This document shows, piece after piece, positions 27,701 through 36,795 of a DNA stretch of 64,000 nucleotides. The position numbers and the translations under genes were made by a program. Position 1 is the stretch's first letter, and every line of letters starts with the position of its first letter. Location: assembly GCF_000179615.1 (NCBI RefSeq), contig NZ_AEDD01000012.1, forward strand, positions 62,001 through 126,000. The letters run 5' to 3'. The stretch comes from Paenibacillus curdlanolyticus YK9 (lineage in GTDB: Bacteria > Bacillota > Bacilli > Paenibacillales > Paenibacillaceae). A model generated the notes under the pieces. That model saw only the letters and a list, made by a program, of their open reading frames with translations. It was not told the origin of the DNA and ran no database searches.

Positions 27701-28814
27701 ATGCAAGCGCGCCTGCACCGAATGTGCTAGCTGGCAATGAATATTCGTATACAAAGAATGCATCTTTAACGGTCGGGTTGCCTACCGCTGCAAGCGGTGT
27801 ATAAACCGAACCCGTTACAGTACCGCCTGAGCGATCCGTCAATTGATAGCTAATTGCGATTGGCTGCATTGGATCCGGATGAGGCACTGGATCGTTTACA
27901 TTGTTTGTCGGCGTATCATCGTAATACTTATTCGGTACGATAACTTTGCCTTTGATTACGAGATTGTTAATCGTAGTTGCCAAGAAAGTCGGGCTGTACG
28001 CTAATTCCGCCGCTGCCGTCGTTGTGCTTGTCTCCGACAATTTCACATCGTAGAACGTCACATCGCCGTTATAGAACGCGATTTCACGTGTCGTTTCAAC
28101 CGTTTGGCTGCCGTTCTGTACTTTGATCGTGACCAAGTTTTTGCCTTTCAGCACGTTGATTGGAGAAGCCGCGAACGAATAGCCATTCGTGCTGTTTACT
28201 TCATAAGTACGGCTGCTGTTATTCACGATAACCGTAACCTTCTGCGCATTCGGCGCGTTACCGCTGATGCTGATGTCTGCGCTGGAACGGCCGCGCGACG
28301 TCGTCGATTGGACAACCGTCGTCTCGTTCTCTTTCATCGGGAACTGGTTGCCGTCAAGGCTTGCTACCAGGTTGTACATAACTGGACCATTGCGGTAATC
28401 GATGTAGATCGAGTTGGATACAAAGCCGCCGCCTTGTACGCCCTTGAACGTAATCCGGTTCAAGCCTGGGAACAACTGCAGGTTATAGATTTGAATGTTG
28501 AAGCCGTTGACATAGATATTGCTTGTAATGTCTTCCCGCTTTTGACCAATCTGGTCGTCGACGGGATCCGCATTACCGTTCGTGTTTACAACTTGTACGA
28601 CATCATAAGTAATCGTTGATGCATTAACATTCGTAACCGTTCCGTCGAGTGTTACGCGTTCATCCGAAGTGACGCGCGGCTGCAATGGATCATCGCTCTC
28701 GCCCAAGAAGTTAAAGTTCCCGGTAGCCGCATTAACATGATTTGCGCTTGATAGCGGCAGCAAGGTGACAATCATCGCGAACACCATCAGCCACAAGCCT
28801 AGTTTCTTTACCAC
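24723..28814 (-). CDS. Very large surface protein with C-terminal SLH domains
   Basis: The protein has 1363 residues: signal peptide (hydrophobic core, then V-N-A-A), a repetitive extracellular region of about 1100 residues rich in Asn, Thr and Val with possible Ig-like folds (including a D-N-D-G-K-I-D-like calcium-type loop), and three C-terminal SLH domains with cores V-T-R-G-E-F-A, L-T-R-E-E-A-A and L-L-R-S-D-A-S. The GTG at 28814 has GAGGAGG 6 bases upstream. The SLH set is at the C terminus here, the reverse of the neighbouring S-layer protein. It may be a second S-layer or an S-layer-associated protein; no enzymatic motif is visible. Confidence 0.88.
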   Translation of the reverse strand: MVKKLGLWLMVFAMIVTLLPLSSANHVNAATGNFNFLGESDDPLQPRVTSDERVTLDGTVTNVNASTITYDVVQVVNTNGNADPVDDQIGQKREDITSNIYVNGFNIQIYNLQLFPGLNRITFKGVQGGGFVSNSIYIDYRNGPVMYNLVASLDGNQFPMKENETTVVQSTTSRGRSSADISISGNAPNAQKVTVIVNNSSRTYEVNSTNGYSFAASPINVLKGKNLVTIKVQNGSQTVETTREIAFYNGDVTFYDVKLSETSTTTAAAELAYSPTFLATTINNLVIKGKVIVPNKYYDDTPTNNVNDPVPHPDPMQPIAISYQLTDRSGGTVTGSVYTPLAAVGNPTVKDAFFVYEYSLPASTFGAGALAFGKTYQLDLKAFNQEKGLNEGTNALFFTLANGTSPYFYQVNYLPGYKLNSPYEQLTGKALEGQNLYELPFAVEILVGNVGNAQQTITATKVQDIVGSTVNLTAADYATKTLVNNFVTRTVNGVPQTFQRVVLEFKKMPFEGTQTLTLNLNGNVATKDVKFTLLFGPYATYKKVFDKMEIQYDSTDTTPATTIVQNALGSLEGEFLNIANPADIRYDSTTAAQTVFMYVNNTQVKLKQNGSGDATKFIANSTTEVMSAMFPGENKIRIVFQGAKNSYEKTISVYLIPTNLPIIPVPNSLGVFPYGNQQPKPLPNDPDFTLNGSVYNTTRDKMNIYGTFDFIDLGKTVGEVTARLSTLVTTVNGVTADKAKDYILKVDSPVLKSPVYWDLNTDFTVVTKDANGADLFTAVARTGRQNDNLSVFYDTDSQSFYFILKDQELNSDGTPSVYNFYAYNSGEAGPRASYRLEVDPTAIPYSIIRPILPAKQIVNQNFVEIIISAPGAKTVTINKQTAEKLKYDSDNDGKIDYEHAFRVYVQGLKAGKNSIKFEISSGTDKTTGTVDVTYAPTNVPGAGFMAPMSNSHKVFDGAINLKFDKGTTLIRTDYNVPSQYKNQVFTGHSLLFGIANSEDGVVDRHEFETLPSNFDAILQSFGTRFKVSFPTRFTKASPTYWIDAGMADDLTTGAYDPLKMGADPYQFPGATGPGGTSIPTYDMRPGDRELLVSKPGTLTLTFDKSMVKEVGTLVTVFRYDIDNKYWENMGGVVDTSKNTITVPFRKFGYYVVGKMVYSFTDMTAHPYARNYLEAIFSKGVMNPAGFDEFGADLYVTRGEFARMVVKALDIPLNYELSKPHFDDVPAIINPDALWDYRYVETAAREGIIRGTQPRTFEPNSYLTREEAAVILARARELKLETDTNKINATLQKTFKDYGNVTFYARASVIAIAKKGYIQGSLIDPNNKKSGSVFEPKSNLLRSDASIIVGKMLADLKRLPKING

Positions 28815-28954
28815 AATTAGCCTCCTCCAATGACAAGGTATTTCGCTTTTTTCACGTACTTAAGTTATCGGACCTGCGCGCAGAAAAGTTTAGGTTAAAC
28901 GACCAATTCATTCATAACCAACGACCACACCGCCTAGTAACGCTCTCTGGCCAA

Positions 28955-28992
28955 CATAAAAAACCCTGCGACTCCTAAGAGCCACAGGGTTA
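28955..28992 (-). terminator. Terminator after tagO
   Basis: aaccctg/cagggtt arms with inner ctc/gag pairing and loop ctaa are followed by TTTTTTA on the minus strand. The hairpin sits about 20 bases after the stop at 29013. Confidence 0.88.
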
Positions 28993-29012
28993 AATGAATG
29001 GATAATTGCCGT

Positions 29013-30161
29013 CTATTCGGAACGCGATTCCGCTTGTGTTTTGAGTCGATTGCGAAGCAGCAGATTAAGCACCGGACGCCTGCGTCTGGAGTTGTCCACG
29101 ATGCCGATGATCTCTGCGCCGATCTGCAAGCAAAGCATCAAGACGAAGATAACGATAAAGGTAATCCAGTTTGCCGCATGCGACTGCGTAAACGTCGACT
29201 GCACGATTGCGCATGCACCGAAGAATGCCGCAATGCCCCAAATGATAAGCACCGTACGGCGGTGTCCGAAGCCTAGCTCCTGCAAACAGTGGTGCAAGTG
29301 ACCCTTGTCCGGAGCGAAGATCGGCTTGCCGCTGCGCCAGCGGCGCACGATCGCAAAGAACGTGTCCGAGAGCGGTACGCCAATAATAAGGAGCGGCGTT
29401 ACGAACGATACGATTGCAACCTGTTTGAAGCCAAGCATCGATAACGTCGCCAAGCAGAAGCCTAAGAACAAGGCACCAGAGTCGCCCATGAATATTTTAG
29501 CCGGATGGAAATTATACACGAGAAACCCGATGATGCCGCCGAGTAGAATCGTGCTGAGCAGGATAACGGGAACGAAGCCCATAATAGCCGCCATGATCAA
29601 GATGGTCGCAATTGCGATACCCGATACGCCAGCTGCCAAGCCATCCAGCCCGTCAATCAAGTTAATGGCATTCGTAACCCCTACGATCCACAAGATCGTA
29701 ATCGGAATACTAATCCACGAAGCAATAGGCTGCATCGCTTCGCCGAACGGAATGTTCAGCAAATCGATTTTGACGCCAAAGCCGAATACGACAACGCATG
29801 CTGCAGCAATCTGGCCTACCAGTTTCACCTTGGCCGATAGCTCGAACCGGTCGTCCAGCGCACCCAGTGCTACGATAATGGTTCCCCCGACCAGAATGGC
29901 CCGGATCATATCATAGTCATATGCGCGCAGCAGCCCTTCCGGTATGAAAGGACCTACAGCTAACACTGCGCCAACAAAAGCAATATAAATAGCAAGGCCG
30001 CCTAACCGCGGCATAATACGCGTATGAACTTTTCGGTAATTCGGTTTATCAATGGCACCCACGGCAAAGGCAAGCTTCTTGACAATCGGAGTCATCACGA
30101 GAGCCAGTGTTAAAGCAATTGCGAATGCGATTCCATAGAGAATACCCACAGGCATATCCAT
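29013..30161 (-). CDS. tagO: Undecaprenyl-phosphate N-acetylglucosaminyl 1-phosphate transferase (TagO/WecA family)
   Basis: The enzyme moves a sugar-1-phosphate to undecaprenyl phosphate, the first membrane step of teichoic or secondary wall polymer synthesis. The protein is polytopic with family motifs L-G-A-L-D-D-R-F, N-L-I-D-G-L-D-G-L-A-A-G, F-M-G-D-S-G-A-L-F-L-G and H-L-H-H. Of three nearby in-frame ATGs, that at 30161 has the best spacing (6 bases) to GAGGAG. It has its own promoter and terminator, apart from tagA-csaB, although the substrates belong to one pathway. Confidence 0.93.
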   Translation of the reverse strand: MDMPVGILYGIAFAIALTLALVMTPIVKKLAFAVGAIDKPNYRKVHTRIMPRLGGLAIYIAFVGAVLAVGPFIPEGLLRAYDYDMIRAILVGGTIIVALGALDDRFELSAKVKLVGQIAAACVVVFGFGVKIDLLNIPFGEAMQPIASWISIPITILWIVGVTNAINLIDGLDGLAAGVSGIAIATILIMAAIMGFVPVILLSTILLGGIIGFLVYNFHPAKIFMGDSGALFLGFCLATLSMLGFKQVAIVSFVTPLLIIGVPLSDTFFAIVRRWRSGKPIFAPDKGHLHHCLQELGFGHRRTVLIIWGIAAFFGACAIVQSTFTQSHAANWITFIVIFVLMLCLQIGAEIIGIVDNSRRRRPVLNLLLRNRLKTQAESRSE

Positions 30162-30192
30162 ATCCATCTCCTCTTTTTTTCTACCGGAGTTG

Positions 30193-30222
30193 ATTATACT
30201 CTGATCGAAAAATAAACACCAA
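30193..30222 (-). promoter_or_regulatory. Probable promoter of tagO
   Basis: On the minus strand TTGGTG (30217-30222) and a perfect TATAAT (30193-30198) are 18 bases apart. They lie about 32 bases upstream of the tagO start. Confidence 0.55.
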
Positions 30223-30260
30223 CCTCGTTTTTGGGCGATTTAGACGATTTTCAGCAATTT

Positions 30261-31055
30261 TCACGAGATTGGACGAGTTTTCGTCACCTTTTCTTTCTCG
30301 CGAATCACTTTCAATACGAATTTCGGCAAAACGAGCATGCGTTTATAACGAGATGGCTCCTGCAGCAGCCGATAAAACCATTCAAGCCGCAATTTTTGAA
30401 AGAGCACCGGCGCTCGTTTTAGCTTGCCCGCTATGATATCAAAGCTTCCGCCTACACCCATAATGAACGGTACGTCCAGCTCTGCTTTGTATTGGGCGAT
30501 CCAAGGCTCCTGCGTCGACGCAGACCGTGCGACAAACAACAGATCCGGTCGAGCCTCGCGAATGGCCGCAACCACCTCTGCGTCCTGCTCCGGGCCAAAA
30601 TAGCCGTTCCGTACGCCCGCAATCCGTACACGCGGAAATTTGCGCTGCAAATTCGCAGCCGCCGTATCGATCGTCTGCTGATCAGTACCAAGCAGATAAA
30701 CGCTCCAATTGCGCGTTTCGCCTTCTGCCATAAGGCGATGCAGCAGGTCAAAGCCTGCAACACGCTCTGCAACCGGCTCGCCGACATAGCCTGCTGCCCA
30801 AACAACGCCTGCGCCGTCCGGAACAATCATCTCGGCTGTACGCATCATCGCGTGATAAGCTGGATCCTCTTGGGCACTCATGATCATGATCGGATTAGCC
30901 GTAATCACATGCGTTACCCGGCGTTGTTCAATCGCCGCCGTCAGGTAGGCGACTGTATCGTTCATGTTCAGCTTGCTGAACGGGAGGCCATAAATGGATA
31001 CCGTCGGCACTTTCGCAGCGTCAGATGGACGGCTTTTCGTCATACTCGTCATCAT
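30261..31055 (-). CDS. tagA: WecB/TagA/CpsF family glycosyltransferase
   Basis: TagA-type enzymes add N-acetylmannosamine to the lipid-linked GlcNAc, the second step of wall polymer linkage-unit synthesis. This 264-residue protein shows T-A-N-P-I-M-I (family pattern T-x-N), P-D-G-A-G-V-V-W-A and the later G-V-G-G-S-F-D-I-I-A-G segment. The usual G-x-P-x-Q-E near F-V-A is here S-A-S-T-Q-E, a deviation from the family consensus as I know it. The start at 31055 has AAGGTGA upstream and lies 7 bases after the csaB stop, so the two genes are cotranscribed. Confidence 0.9.
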   Translation of the reverse strand: MMTSMTKSRPSDAAKVPTVSIYGLPFSKLNMNDTVAYLTAAIEQRRVTHVITANPIMIMSAQEDPAYHAMMRTAEMIVPDGAGVVWAAGYVGEPVAERVAGFDLLHRLMAEGETRNWSVYLLGTDQQTIDTAAANLQRKFPRVRIAGVRNGYFGPEQDAEVVAAIREARPDLLFVARSASTQEPWIAQYKAELDVPFIMGVGGSFDIIAGKLKRAPVLFQKLRLEWFYRLLQEPSRYKRMLVLPKFVLKVIREKEKVTKTRPIS

Positions 31056-31062
31056 AGGGGTC

Positions 31063-32211
31063 TCACCTTCTTGTCATTTGACGCAGCAGTGCGGCAATTT
31101 GTTGCGCAGGTCGCTGCGATTCACGCTTAAGCCTATCAATAGCTTCGGCATGGTTTTGACGCCATGCGTCAGGGCCATCCAACAGCGCCACGGCGTGATC
31201 CGCGAACTGCTCTGCCGATAGGGATTCCGTCGTTCCGATCGCTGTAATGGCTAATCGTTTTAAAAACTGGTCGATCTTAGGATCATAGGATAGTCCAAGC
31301 ATGGGAACACGCTGGTTCGCCGCATAGATAAGCGCGTGCAGGCGCATCCCGAACAGCACATCACATCGACTAACCTCAAGCAGCATCTGCTGAGGGTCAT
31401 CGCCGGGAGCTGCCAGCTCCATCGCGCTGTTGCCCAGCCCAATAGCTTGCAGCCGCTCCATTACTACATTCGACGCCTCAGCATCATCTGGCGTATGGAA
31501 AGGCAGGAAGCGCAGCTTCACCGCGCGACGCTTCGCTAGCACGGCCAAGGCTTCCGCTGCACGCTCCAGGTCAGCGCCATCCTTGCGCCAATAGCGCAAG
31601 GATATGCCTACCACCGGAAGCTCTTCTGATGATCGCTTATGGCTACTAGCAGCAGAGCCTTCCGGCAATGGCAGCCCCATTACAGGATCGGGCACGACCT
31701 CGATGCGATCGGTCGGAACGCCCATTCGCCCAAGCAAAGCAGCTGACTCCTGATCTCGAACGGATAAATAGCGACTGCGTTTCATAACGCGGCGGATGGG
31801 GGCGAAGAGCCACCCCCGATTAACCGGACCAACGCCTTGCGAATAAATAAACGTCGGCTTGCCAAGCATTTGAGCGAAAGCAAGCACGCCCGTATAGTAA
31901 GGGATCGTCTTCCATCCCGTAGCATCTTGCAGCAAGCTGCCCCCGCCGCTAATCAAGCCGTCGCAGCGTCGCAGCTCGCGAAGCAAGACAGAAGGGCTCA
32001 TGCGCGGGACAGCCTCGCAGCCGTACATCGCTGTCGTCCAAGCCGGATCGGCGGATAGGACCACCGGTTGAATTTCGATCCCCTGTGCCTCGCCTTCCGA
32101 ACGCAGCGCATTCAGAATCGATTTGAGCACAGCTTCGTCCCCGCTATTACGAAATCCATAATAGCCAGAGACGATTACTCGGCGGATGGGACGATTCTCG
32201 TGCGAAGCCAT
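31063..32211 (-). CDS. csaB: Polysaccharide pyruvyl transferase CsaB
   Basis: CsaB adds pyruvate ketals to the secondary cell wall polymer, creating the ligand for SLH domains. The sequence shows the family opening V-I-V-S-G-Y-Y-G-F-R-N-S-G-D-E-A, then L-I-S-G-G-G-S-L-L-Q-D, Y-S-Q-G-V-G-P-V and the late G-M-R-L-H-A-L-I-Y-A-A block. The ATG at 32211 (382 residues) is preferred to 32241 because AAGGGG lies 10 bases before it. It overlaps the DUF5693 gene by 37 bases. Four SLH proteins in this window depend, by family knowledge, on this modification. Confidence 0.95.
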   Translation of the reverse strand: MASHENRPIRRVIVSGYYGFRNSGDEAVLKSILNALRSEGEAQGIEIQPVVLSADPAWTTAMYGCEAVPRMSPSVLLRELRRCDGLISGGGSLLQDATGWKTIPYYTGVLAFAQMLGKPTFIYSQGVGPVNRGWLFAPIRRVMKRSRYLSVRDQESAALLGRMGVPTDRIEVVPDPVMGLPLPEGSAASSHKRSSEELPVVGISLRYWRKDGADLERAAEALAVLAKRRAVKLRFLPFHTPDDAEASNVVMERLQAIGLGNSAMELAAPGDDPQQMLLEVSRCDVLFGMRLHALIYAANQRVPMLGLSYDPKIDQFLKRLAITAIGTTESLSAEQFADHAVALLDGPDAWRQNHAEAIDRLKRESQRPAQQIAALLRQMTRR

Positions 32212-34346
32212 CGATGCCAAACCCCTTCCCCAATCTGCCATACCGCGATCAATACACAGCCGATAATCGCGCCAAGGCCAAGGCCCAGCAGATCACGAAT
32301 AAGCGAAATGTGCATTGGCGTATGAATGTGTGCGAATGTATCGACCATCGACAATTGACCAATCGAACCTACAATGATTAATACCCACGCCGCCCGGTAC
32401 CGAAGCGCCAGGAACAAGCCAAGCAAAAGAAGCGGATGGGCAAGAAGGAACTCCTTGGACCTCGGACGAACGCCGAACGTCGTCTCCAGCGTATTGCGCA
32501 TAAGCATCTCAAGCGATGAAGCATGTCCTGCATTGCCTGTCCGCGATAAGTAGTATAACCCGACAATGCCCAATATCCCCACAACAGCTATCCAGAATAC
32601 GGTGATCTGAATCGACAGCAGTCGGCGCAGGTTGGCCAGCACAGAAGTACCCGTGTACAAGAATACATAAAGCGCAACGAGGCCAATCGGCGCAATATGA
32701 AGCAGGCTAACGCCGCGGAATTGCTGCAATACCAAGCTATACTTAATGTTGTTCAGCAAGCCGAATACGAACGGCACGCCAAGCAGCGAAATGAGCGAGG
32801 TAACAATGAACAAAACAACTGCATTGCCAAACCGCTGGCTTGCAGTTAGGCCGTTAAAAATCCATTTGATCCGGCCGATTGCAAAAATATCTCCGAGCAG
32901 CGATCCCCAGCGCGGCGCGTCTCCAGCGCGTACAGCGCCGCTATAGGCACCTGTGGGGCTCGTATGGTTCCAATCACTGCCGGATACCGCCCGACGATTC
33001 CCCTCCGTACGCCTCCGCACGACGTTCATCGCCCAAATCAATGCCAACGACGGCGCGCTGATCGCTGCGCCTAACGCTAGCCCTTGCTCCAACGTCGAAG
33101 CGGATAGGACGTACAAGCCTGCGCTGCCGATTAGGCCGAGCACGAAGGCAGGTATTGTCAGCCAGCTTGCGAACGCTCCAATCAGCAATGCGATGATGCT
33201 TACGGCACCAAGGCAAACGATCGCTTTAGCCGCCTTAGCCCAGCCTGGCGTATCAAAGCTGAACGCTTCCGCATTTCCAGAAGGGAAGCCGAAATCAGCC
33301 AGCTTCTGAATCGTGCCATCAGGTCCGCTTAATGCATCTGCAAGCTTCTCTAGCGGATCTGAAATTCCGCCTTTATCGAAGCTGCGGGAAGGCGCCGCAT
33401 TCAGATAGAACATGCGAATATTCCGATCTTTGGCTGCTAGCAAGAACCTGTCCGTTAAAGTCTCGGGCGTAATCGTAGCCGCCAGTCCAGTTGGAATGGA
33501 ATGCAGCCGGACTACGTCATAATCCGTTAAATAGGAGAGCGTATTGAAACCTTGCTGCGGGGACTTGAGTCCTTCAATAGCAGCGAGGCCAATATGGTTA
33601 TTCTTCAACAGCTCGGCGAAGCCATACAAGCTGTTCATATCCGCATTGTCATTGAAACCCTTGACGGCGTCGCCATCGAACAGGATACGATCAACGTTAT
33701 ATTGCTTGAGCTGAGCAACCAATTCGCCTGCCGCCTCTTGATTATAGGGACGAATACGGTCCGATAAACGAGGCAAAATGCGGAAGCCGGCGGCGTTGAT
33801 TTTCTCCAGCGCCATCGGATCCGGATTCATGGAAACAAGCGTCGCATTCTCGATCGGCGTGTTCAGCTTCAAGCCCGGACGACCGTCGTAGGACCATGGC
33901 TCAACCGTAATATCCTTGCGTTCAAATGCCTTCTCGATGAGCGGGCCCAGCTTCTCCTGCTCTTCTGTTCCGGCAAACAAAACATAGGTTTCGTTGCGTC
34001 CCGGCACTGGCGCCTTGCCTTCGAGCAGCGCCAATTGGCCGCGGTTGTAAATATTGATGTGTTTAGCCATTACAAACTCGTCCAACGTCGATTCAAAGAC
34101 CGCCATCGTCGTAACGCCTGCCGCTTTCATCCGATCCAATTGCTGATCAAGAAAAGCCGCCGGATCATTCTGGTAGGACGCGACGAGGACAATATCCTTA
34201 TAATCCATCACATATTCGACTTGTTTAGACGTCGACTCCATCTGCCATCGCAACGCACCAAGCGGCAGCGCGGCGATCACGCCGATTAGCGTGAGCGCCC
34301 ACAACACGACTTTGAGCTTGCGATTCCATTGCTGCCATTGAAGCAC
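32175..34346 (-). CDS. DUF5693-type polytopic membrane protein
   Basis: The protein has 723 residues. An N-terminal membrane segment (about 11-33) is followed by an extracytoplasmic domain of about 350 residues and then roughly eight to nine membrane segments. I recognise it as the DUF5693 family found next to csaB in Paenibacillus-type genomes; its activity is not established. The GTG start at 34346 has AAGGAGAG upstream. The gene overlaps csaB and lies 13 bases after the phosphohexomutase gene. A role in export or modification of wall polymer is an inference from context. Confidence 0.8.
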   Translation of the reverse strand: MLQWQQWNRKLKVVLWALTLIGVIAALPLGALRWQMESTSKQVEYVMDYKDIVLVASYQNDPAAFLDQQLDRMKAAGVTTMAVFESTLDEFVMAKHINIYNRGQLALLEGKAPVPGRNETYVLFAGTEEQEKLGPLIEKAFERKDITVEPWSYDGRPGLKLNTPIENATLVSMNPDPMALEKINAAGFRILPRLSDRIRPYNQEAAGELVAQLKQYNVDRILFDGDAVKGFNDNADMNSLYGFAELLKNNHIGLAAIEGLKSPQQGFNTLSYLTDYDVVRLHSIPTGLAATITPETLTDRFLLAAKDRNIRMFYLNAAPSRSFDKGGISDPLEKLADALSGPDGTIQKLADFGFPSGNAEAFSFDTPGWAKAAKAIVCLGAVSIIALLIGAFASWLTIPAFVLGLIGSAGLYVLSASTLEQGLALGAAISAPSLALIWAMNVVRRRTEGNRRAVSGSDWNHTSPTGAYSGAVRAGDAPRWGSLLGDIFAIGRIKWIFNGLTASQRFGNAVVLFIVTSLISLLGVPFVFGLLNNIKYSLVLQQFRGVSLLHIAPIGLVALYVFLYTGTSVLANLRRLLSIQITVFWIAVVGILGIVGLYYLSRTGNAGHASSLEMLMRNTLETTFGVRPRSKEFLLAHPLLLLGLFLALRYRAAWVLIIVGSIGQLSMVDTFAHIHTPMHISLIRDLLGLGLGAIIGCVLIAVWQIGEGVWHRWLRTRIVPSAE

Positions 34347-34359
34347 GGATGTTCTCTCC

Positions 34360-36072
34360 TTATGCGGGTTGATCGACGCGGTCCATGACTGCGGTCGTCA
34401 AGCGTTCTAGTGCTGCTGAGGCATCATCCGGAGACTGTCCGCGCACAGCGAAGTATACTTTGATTTTTGGCTCCGTACCGGACGGGCGCAAGCAGAACCA
34501 GGAGCCGTCGGCGAGCATAAATTTCAATACATTTTCTTTAGGAAGCCCGTCAAGGCCCGTATTGTAGTCCAGCAAACGGTCAACCTTCACGCCTGCCACC
34601 TCGGCCGGCGGATTGTCCCGCCATTGCTCCATAGTCGCCGCAATTTGCTGGACGCCGTCCAGCCCTTTGAGCGTGCGGGATTGCAGTCCTTCGAGATAAG
34701 TGCCATATTGCGCATATAGCTCAAGGAGGACGTCGTACAAGGTTTTTCCTTGATTTTTATAGTATGCCGCAGCTTCGCAAATCAATAAGGAAGCTACGAC
34801 GGCATCTTTGTCGCGCGCGTAAGTGCCCGTCAAATATCCATAGCTCTCCTCGTACCCGAACAAGAAGGTATGCTCGCCCGTCGCTTCATACTGCGTCATT
34901 TTTTCGCCGATATACTTGAAGCCCGTCAACGTGTTCGTCACAGACGCGCCGAACGATTGGGCAATATCCGCCCCCATCTCGCTCGTAACGATCGTCTTAA
35001 CGACGATGCCGTTGGCTGGCAGCTTCCCTTGCTCCTTCAATTGGCTGAGCGTGTAATATACCATAATGGCGCCAGACTGGTTGCCCGACAGCACGACGTA
35101 TTCGCCTTCGTTGTTTTTAACGACAGCGCCCATGCGGTCAGCATCCGGGTCAGTACCGATAATAATATCGGCGTCGACTTGCTTCGCCAGCGCAATCGCC
35201 TTCGTGAACGCTTCGCGTTCTTCCGGGTTTGGCGATTTCACTGTGCTGAAATAACCGTCCGGCTGCTCTTGCTCAGGAACGATATGTACGTTGCTGAAGC
35301 CTGCTTTAGCTAATACGCTGCGAACCGGCACGTTGCCCGAGCCATGCAGCGGGGTGAAGACGACCGAAACTCGCTCGCCAAGCCCGTTTTGAAGCAGCTC
35401 CCGATTTAAGCTGCAAGCTGCAACCGTCTCCGCAAACTGCTCATCCTCGGCTTGTCCAAGCCAGAGCAGCAGCCCATTCGACTCCGCCTCTTCACGCGAA
35501 ATCGTACGCACTTGCTCAAAGCTTGTTACCGCTTGAATGCGTGCGATCGCTTGCTCTGCTTCATGCGGCACAAGCTGGCAGCCGTCTTTGTTGTATGCTT
35601 TGTAGCCATTGTACTCTGGGGGATTGTGGCTTGCTGTAATAACGATGCCTGCCGTTGCCTTCAGCGCGCGTACGGAGAACGAGAGCTGTGGCGTTGGACG
35701 TAGCGACGGGAACAAATAAGCCGTGATGCCGTTCGCCGCCAGCACGAGCGCCGCGTCGAGCGCGAATTCAGGCGAGTTGTTGCGCGAGTCATGCGCTATA
35801 ACGACGGAAGGGGCTTCCGCTCCTTGCGAGAGCACCCAATCGGCCAAGCCTTGCGTCGCTTTACCAACTGTGTAAGCGTTAAGACGATTCGTGCCCGCGC
35901 CCATGACGCCGCGAAGACCGCCTGTGCCGAACTCCAGATCGCGATAAAATCGGTCGACGATTTCTTTCTCGTTCCCGGCGATGCCGCGAAGCTCCTCTTT
36001 CGTCGTCTCGTCGATTGCCGTATCATTCAGCCACGCTTCATATTTTGCAATTGCCGCTTCATTAATAGACAT
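34360..36072 (-). CDS. pgcA: Phosphohexomutase (phosphoglucomutase/phosphomannomutase, PgcA-like)
   Basis: The enzyme interconverts hexose 6-phosphate and hexose 1-phosphate, supplying precursors for wall polymers and glycolipids. The 570-residue protein shows the phosphoserine loop T-A-S-H-N-P-P-E-Y-N-G-Y-K, the metal loop G-T-D-P-D-A-D-R-M, the sugar-binding G-Y-E-E-S-Y-G-Y and the phosphate-binding R-P-S-G-T-E-P-K. Length and motifs fit the PgcA subfamily. It is the first gene of the cluster running through DUF5693, csaB and tagA, which fits a role in supplying activated sugar. Confidence 0.94.
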   Translation of the reverse strand: MSINEAAIAKYEAWLNDTAIDETTKEELRGIAGNEKEIVDRFYRDLEFGTGGLRGVMGAGTNRLNAYTVGKATQGLADWVLSQGAEAPSVVIAHDSRNNSPEFALDAALVLAANGITAYLFPSLRPTPQLSFSVRALKATAGIVITASHNPPEYNGYKAYNKDGCQLVPHEAEQAIARIQAVTSFEQVRTISREEAESNGLLLWLGQAEDEQFAETVAACSLNRELLQNGLGERVSVVFTPLHGSGNVPVRSVLAKAGFSNVHIVPEQEQPDGYFSTVKSPNPEEREAFTKAIALAKQVDADIIIGTDPDADRMGAVVKNNEGEYVVLSGNQSGAIMVYYTLSQLKEQGKLPANGIVVKTIVTSEMGADIAQSFGASVTNTLTGFKYIGEKMTQYEATGEHTFLFGYEESYGYLTGTYARDKDAVVASLLICEAAAYYKNQGKTLYDVLLELYAQYGTYLEGLQSRTLKGLDGVQQIAATMEQWRDNPPAEVAGVKVDRLLDYNTGLDGLPKENVLKFMLADGSWFCLRPSGTEPKIKVYFAVRGQSPDDASAALERLTTAVMDRVDQPA

Positions 36073-36184
36073 ATCATCAATCCTCTCTCCCCAAAATCTC
36101 GCCGCAAGGCTTCTCTACTCATCTTGCTTCTGTATGGTTAGTCTCTCTAGTTCAAGGTTGATTGCGCAATCATGCTGCTATTAA

Positions 36185-36616
36185 TTAAGATGGATCAGAC
36201 AATGCAAACATAATGCCGCCTTCGGCCACTACTTTATCATTCACCTTCGCCGTAGCATGGCCTTTGCCGATCTTGCCCTTCAGGCGAGTGATCTCGACTT
36301 CAAGGCGAAGCGTATCGCCTGGCGTCACTTGCCCGCGGAATCGGAACTCATCAATGCCCGCAAAAAAAGCCAGCTTCCCGCGGTTTTCCTCGATTTTCAG
36401 GATCGCGACCGCGCCAACCTGCGCCAATGCCTCAACGATCAATACGCCCGGCATAACCGGGAATCCAGGGAAGTGACCCGCAAAAAACGGCTCATTCATC
36501 GTTACGTTCTTGATGCCTACTGCGCGAACGCCTTCCTCCACCTCGATAATTCGGTCAATTAGCAGAAAAGGGTGGCGGTGCGGAATGATTTGTTGAATTT
36601 CATTAATGTCCAGCAT
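36185..36616 (-). CDS. fabZ: 3-hydroxyacyl-[acyl-carrier-protein] dehydratase FabZ
   Basis: FabZ dehydrates beta-hydroxyacyl-ACP in fatty acid elongation. The 143-residue protein has the hot-dog signature [12 protein letters not shown] with catalytic H48 and E62. [12 protein letters not shown] precedes it, as in the family. The ATG at 36616 lies shortly after GGAGGG. The gene is flanked by 100-180-base gaps, so it is probably transcribed alone. Confidence 0.96.
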   Translation of the reverse strand: MLDINEIQQIIPHRHPFLLIDRIIEVEEGVRAVGIKNVTMNEPFFAGHFPGFPVMPGVLIVEALAQVGAVAILKIEENRGKLAFFAGIDEFRFRGQVTPGDTLRLEVEITRLKGKIGKGHATAKVNDKVVAEGGIMFALSDPS

Positions 36617-36795
36617 ATAATCCCTCCTACGGATAGTAAAAATAAAGACCGGCGCGGAGCATAATCCGTCCGATCGGTGACAACCTAATTCTATCCTTCG
36701 CGAAAACTGCAGTTCGCGCAGGTTAAGATAAGGGAGCTCGCTTGTCCATCGGCATAATTGTCCGGGATTGGCGGGCTTCTTTGTGTGTATGCTTC

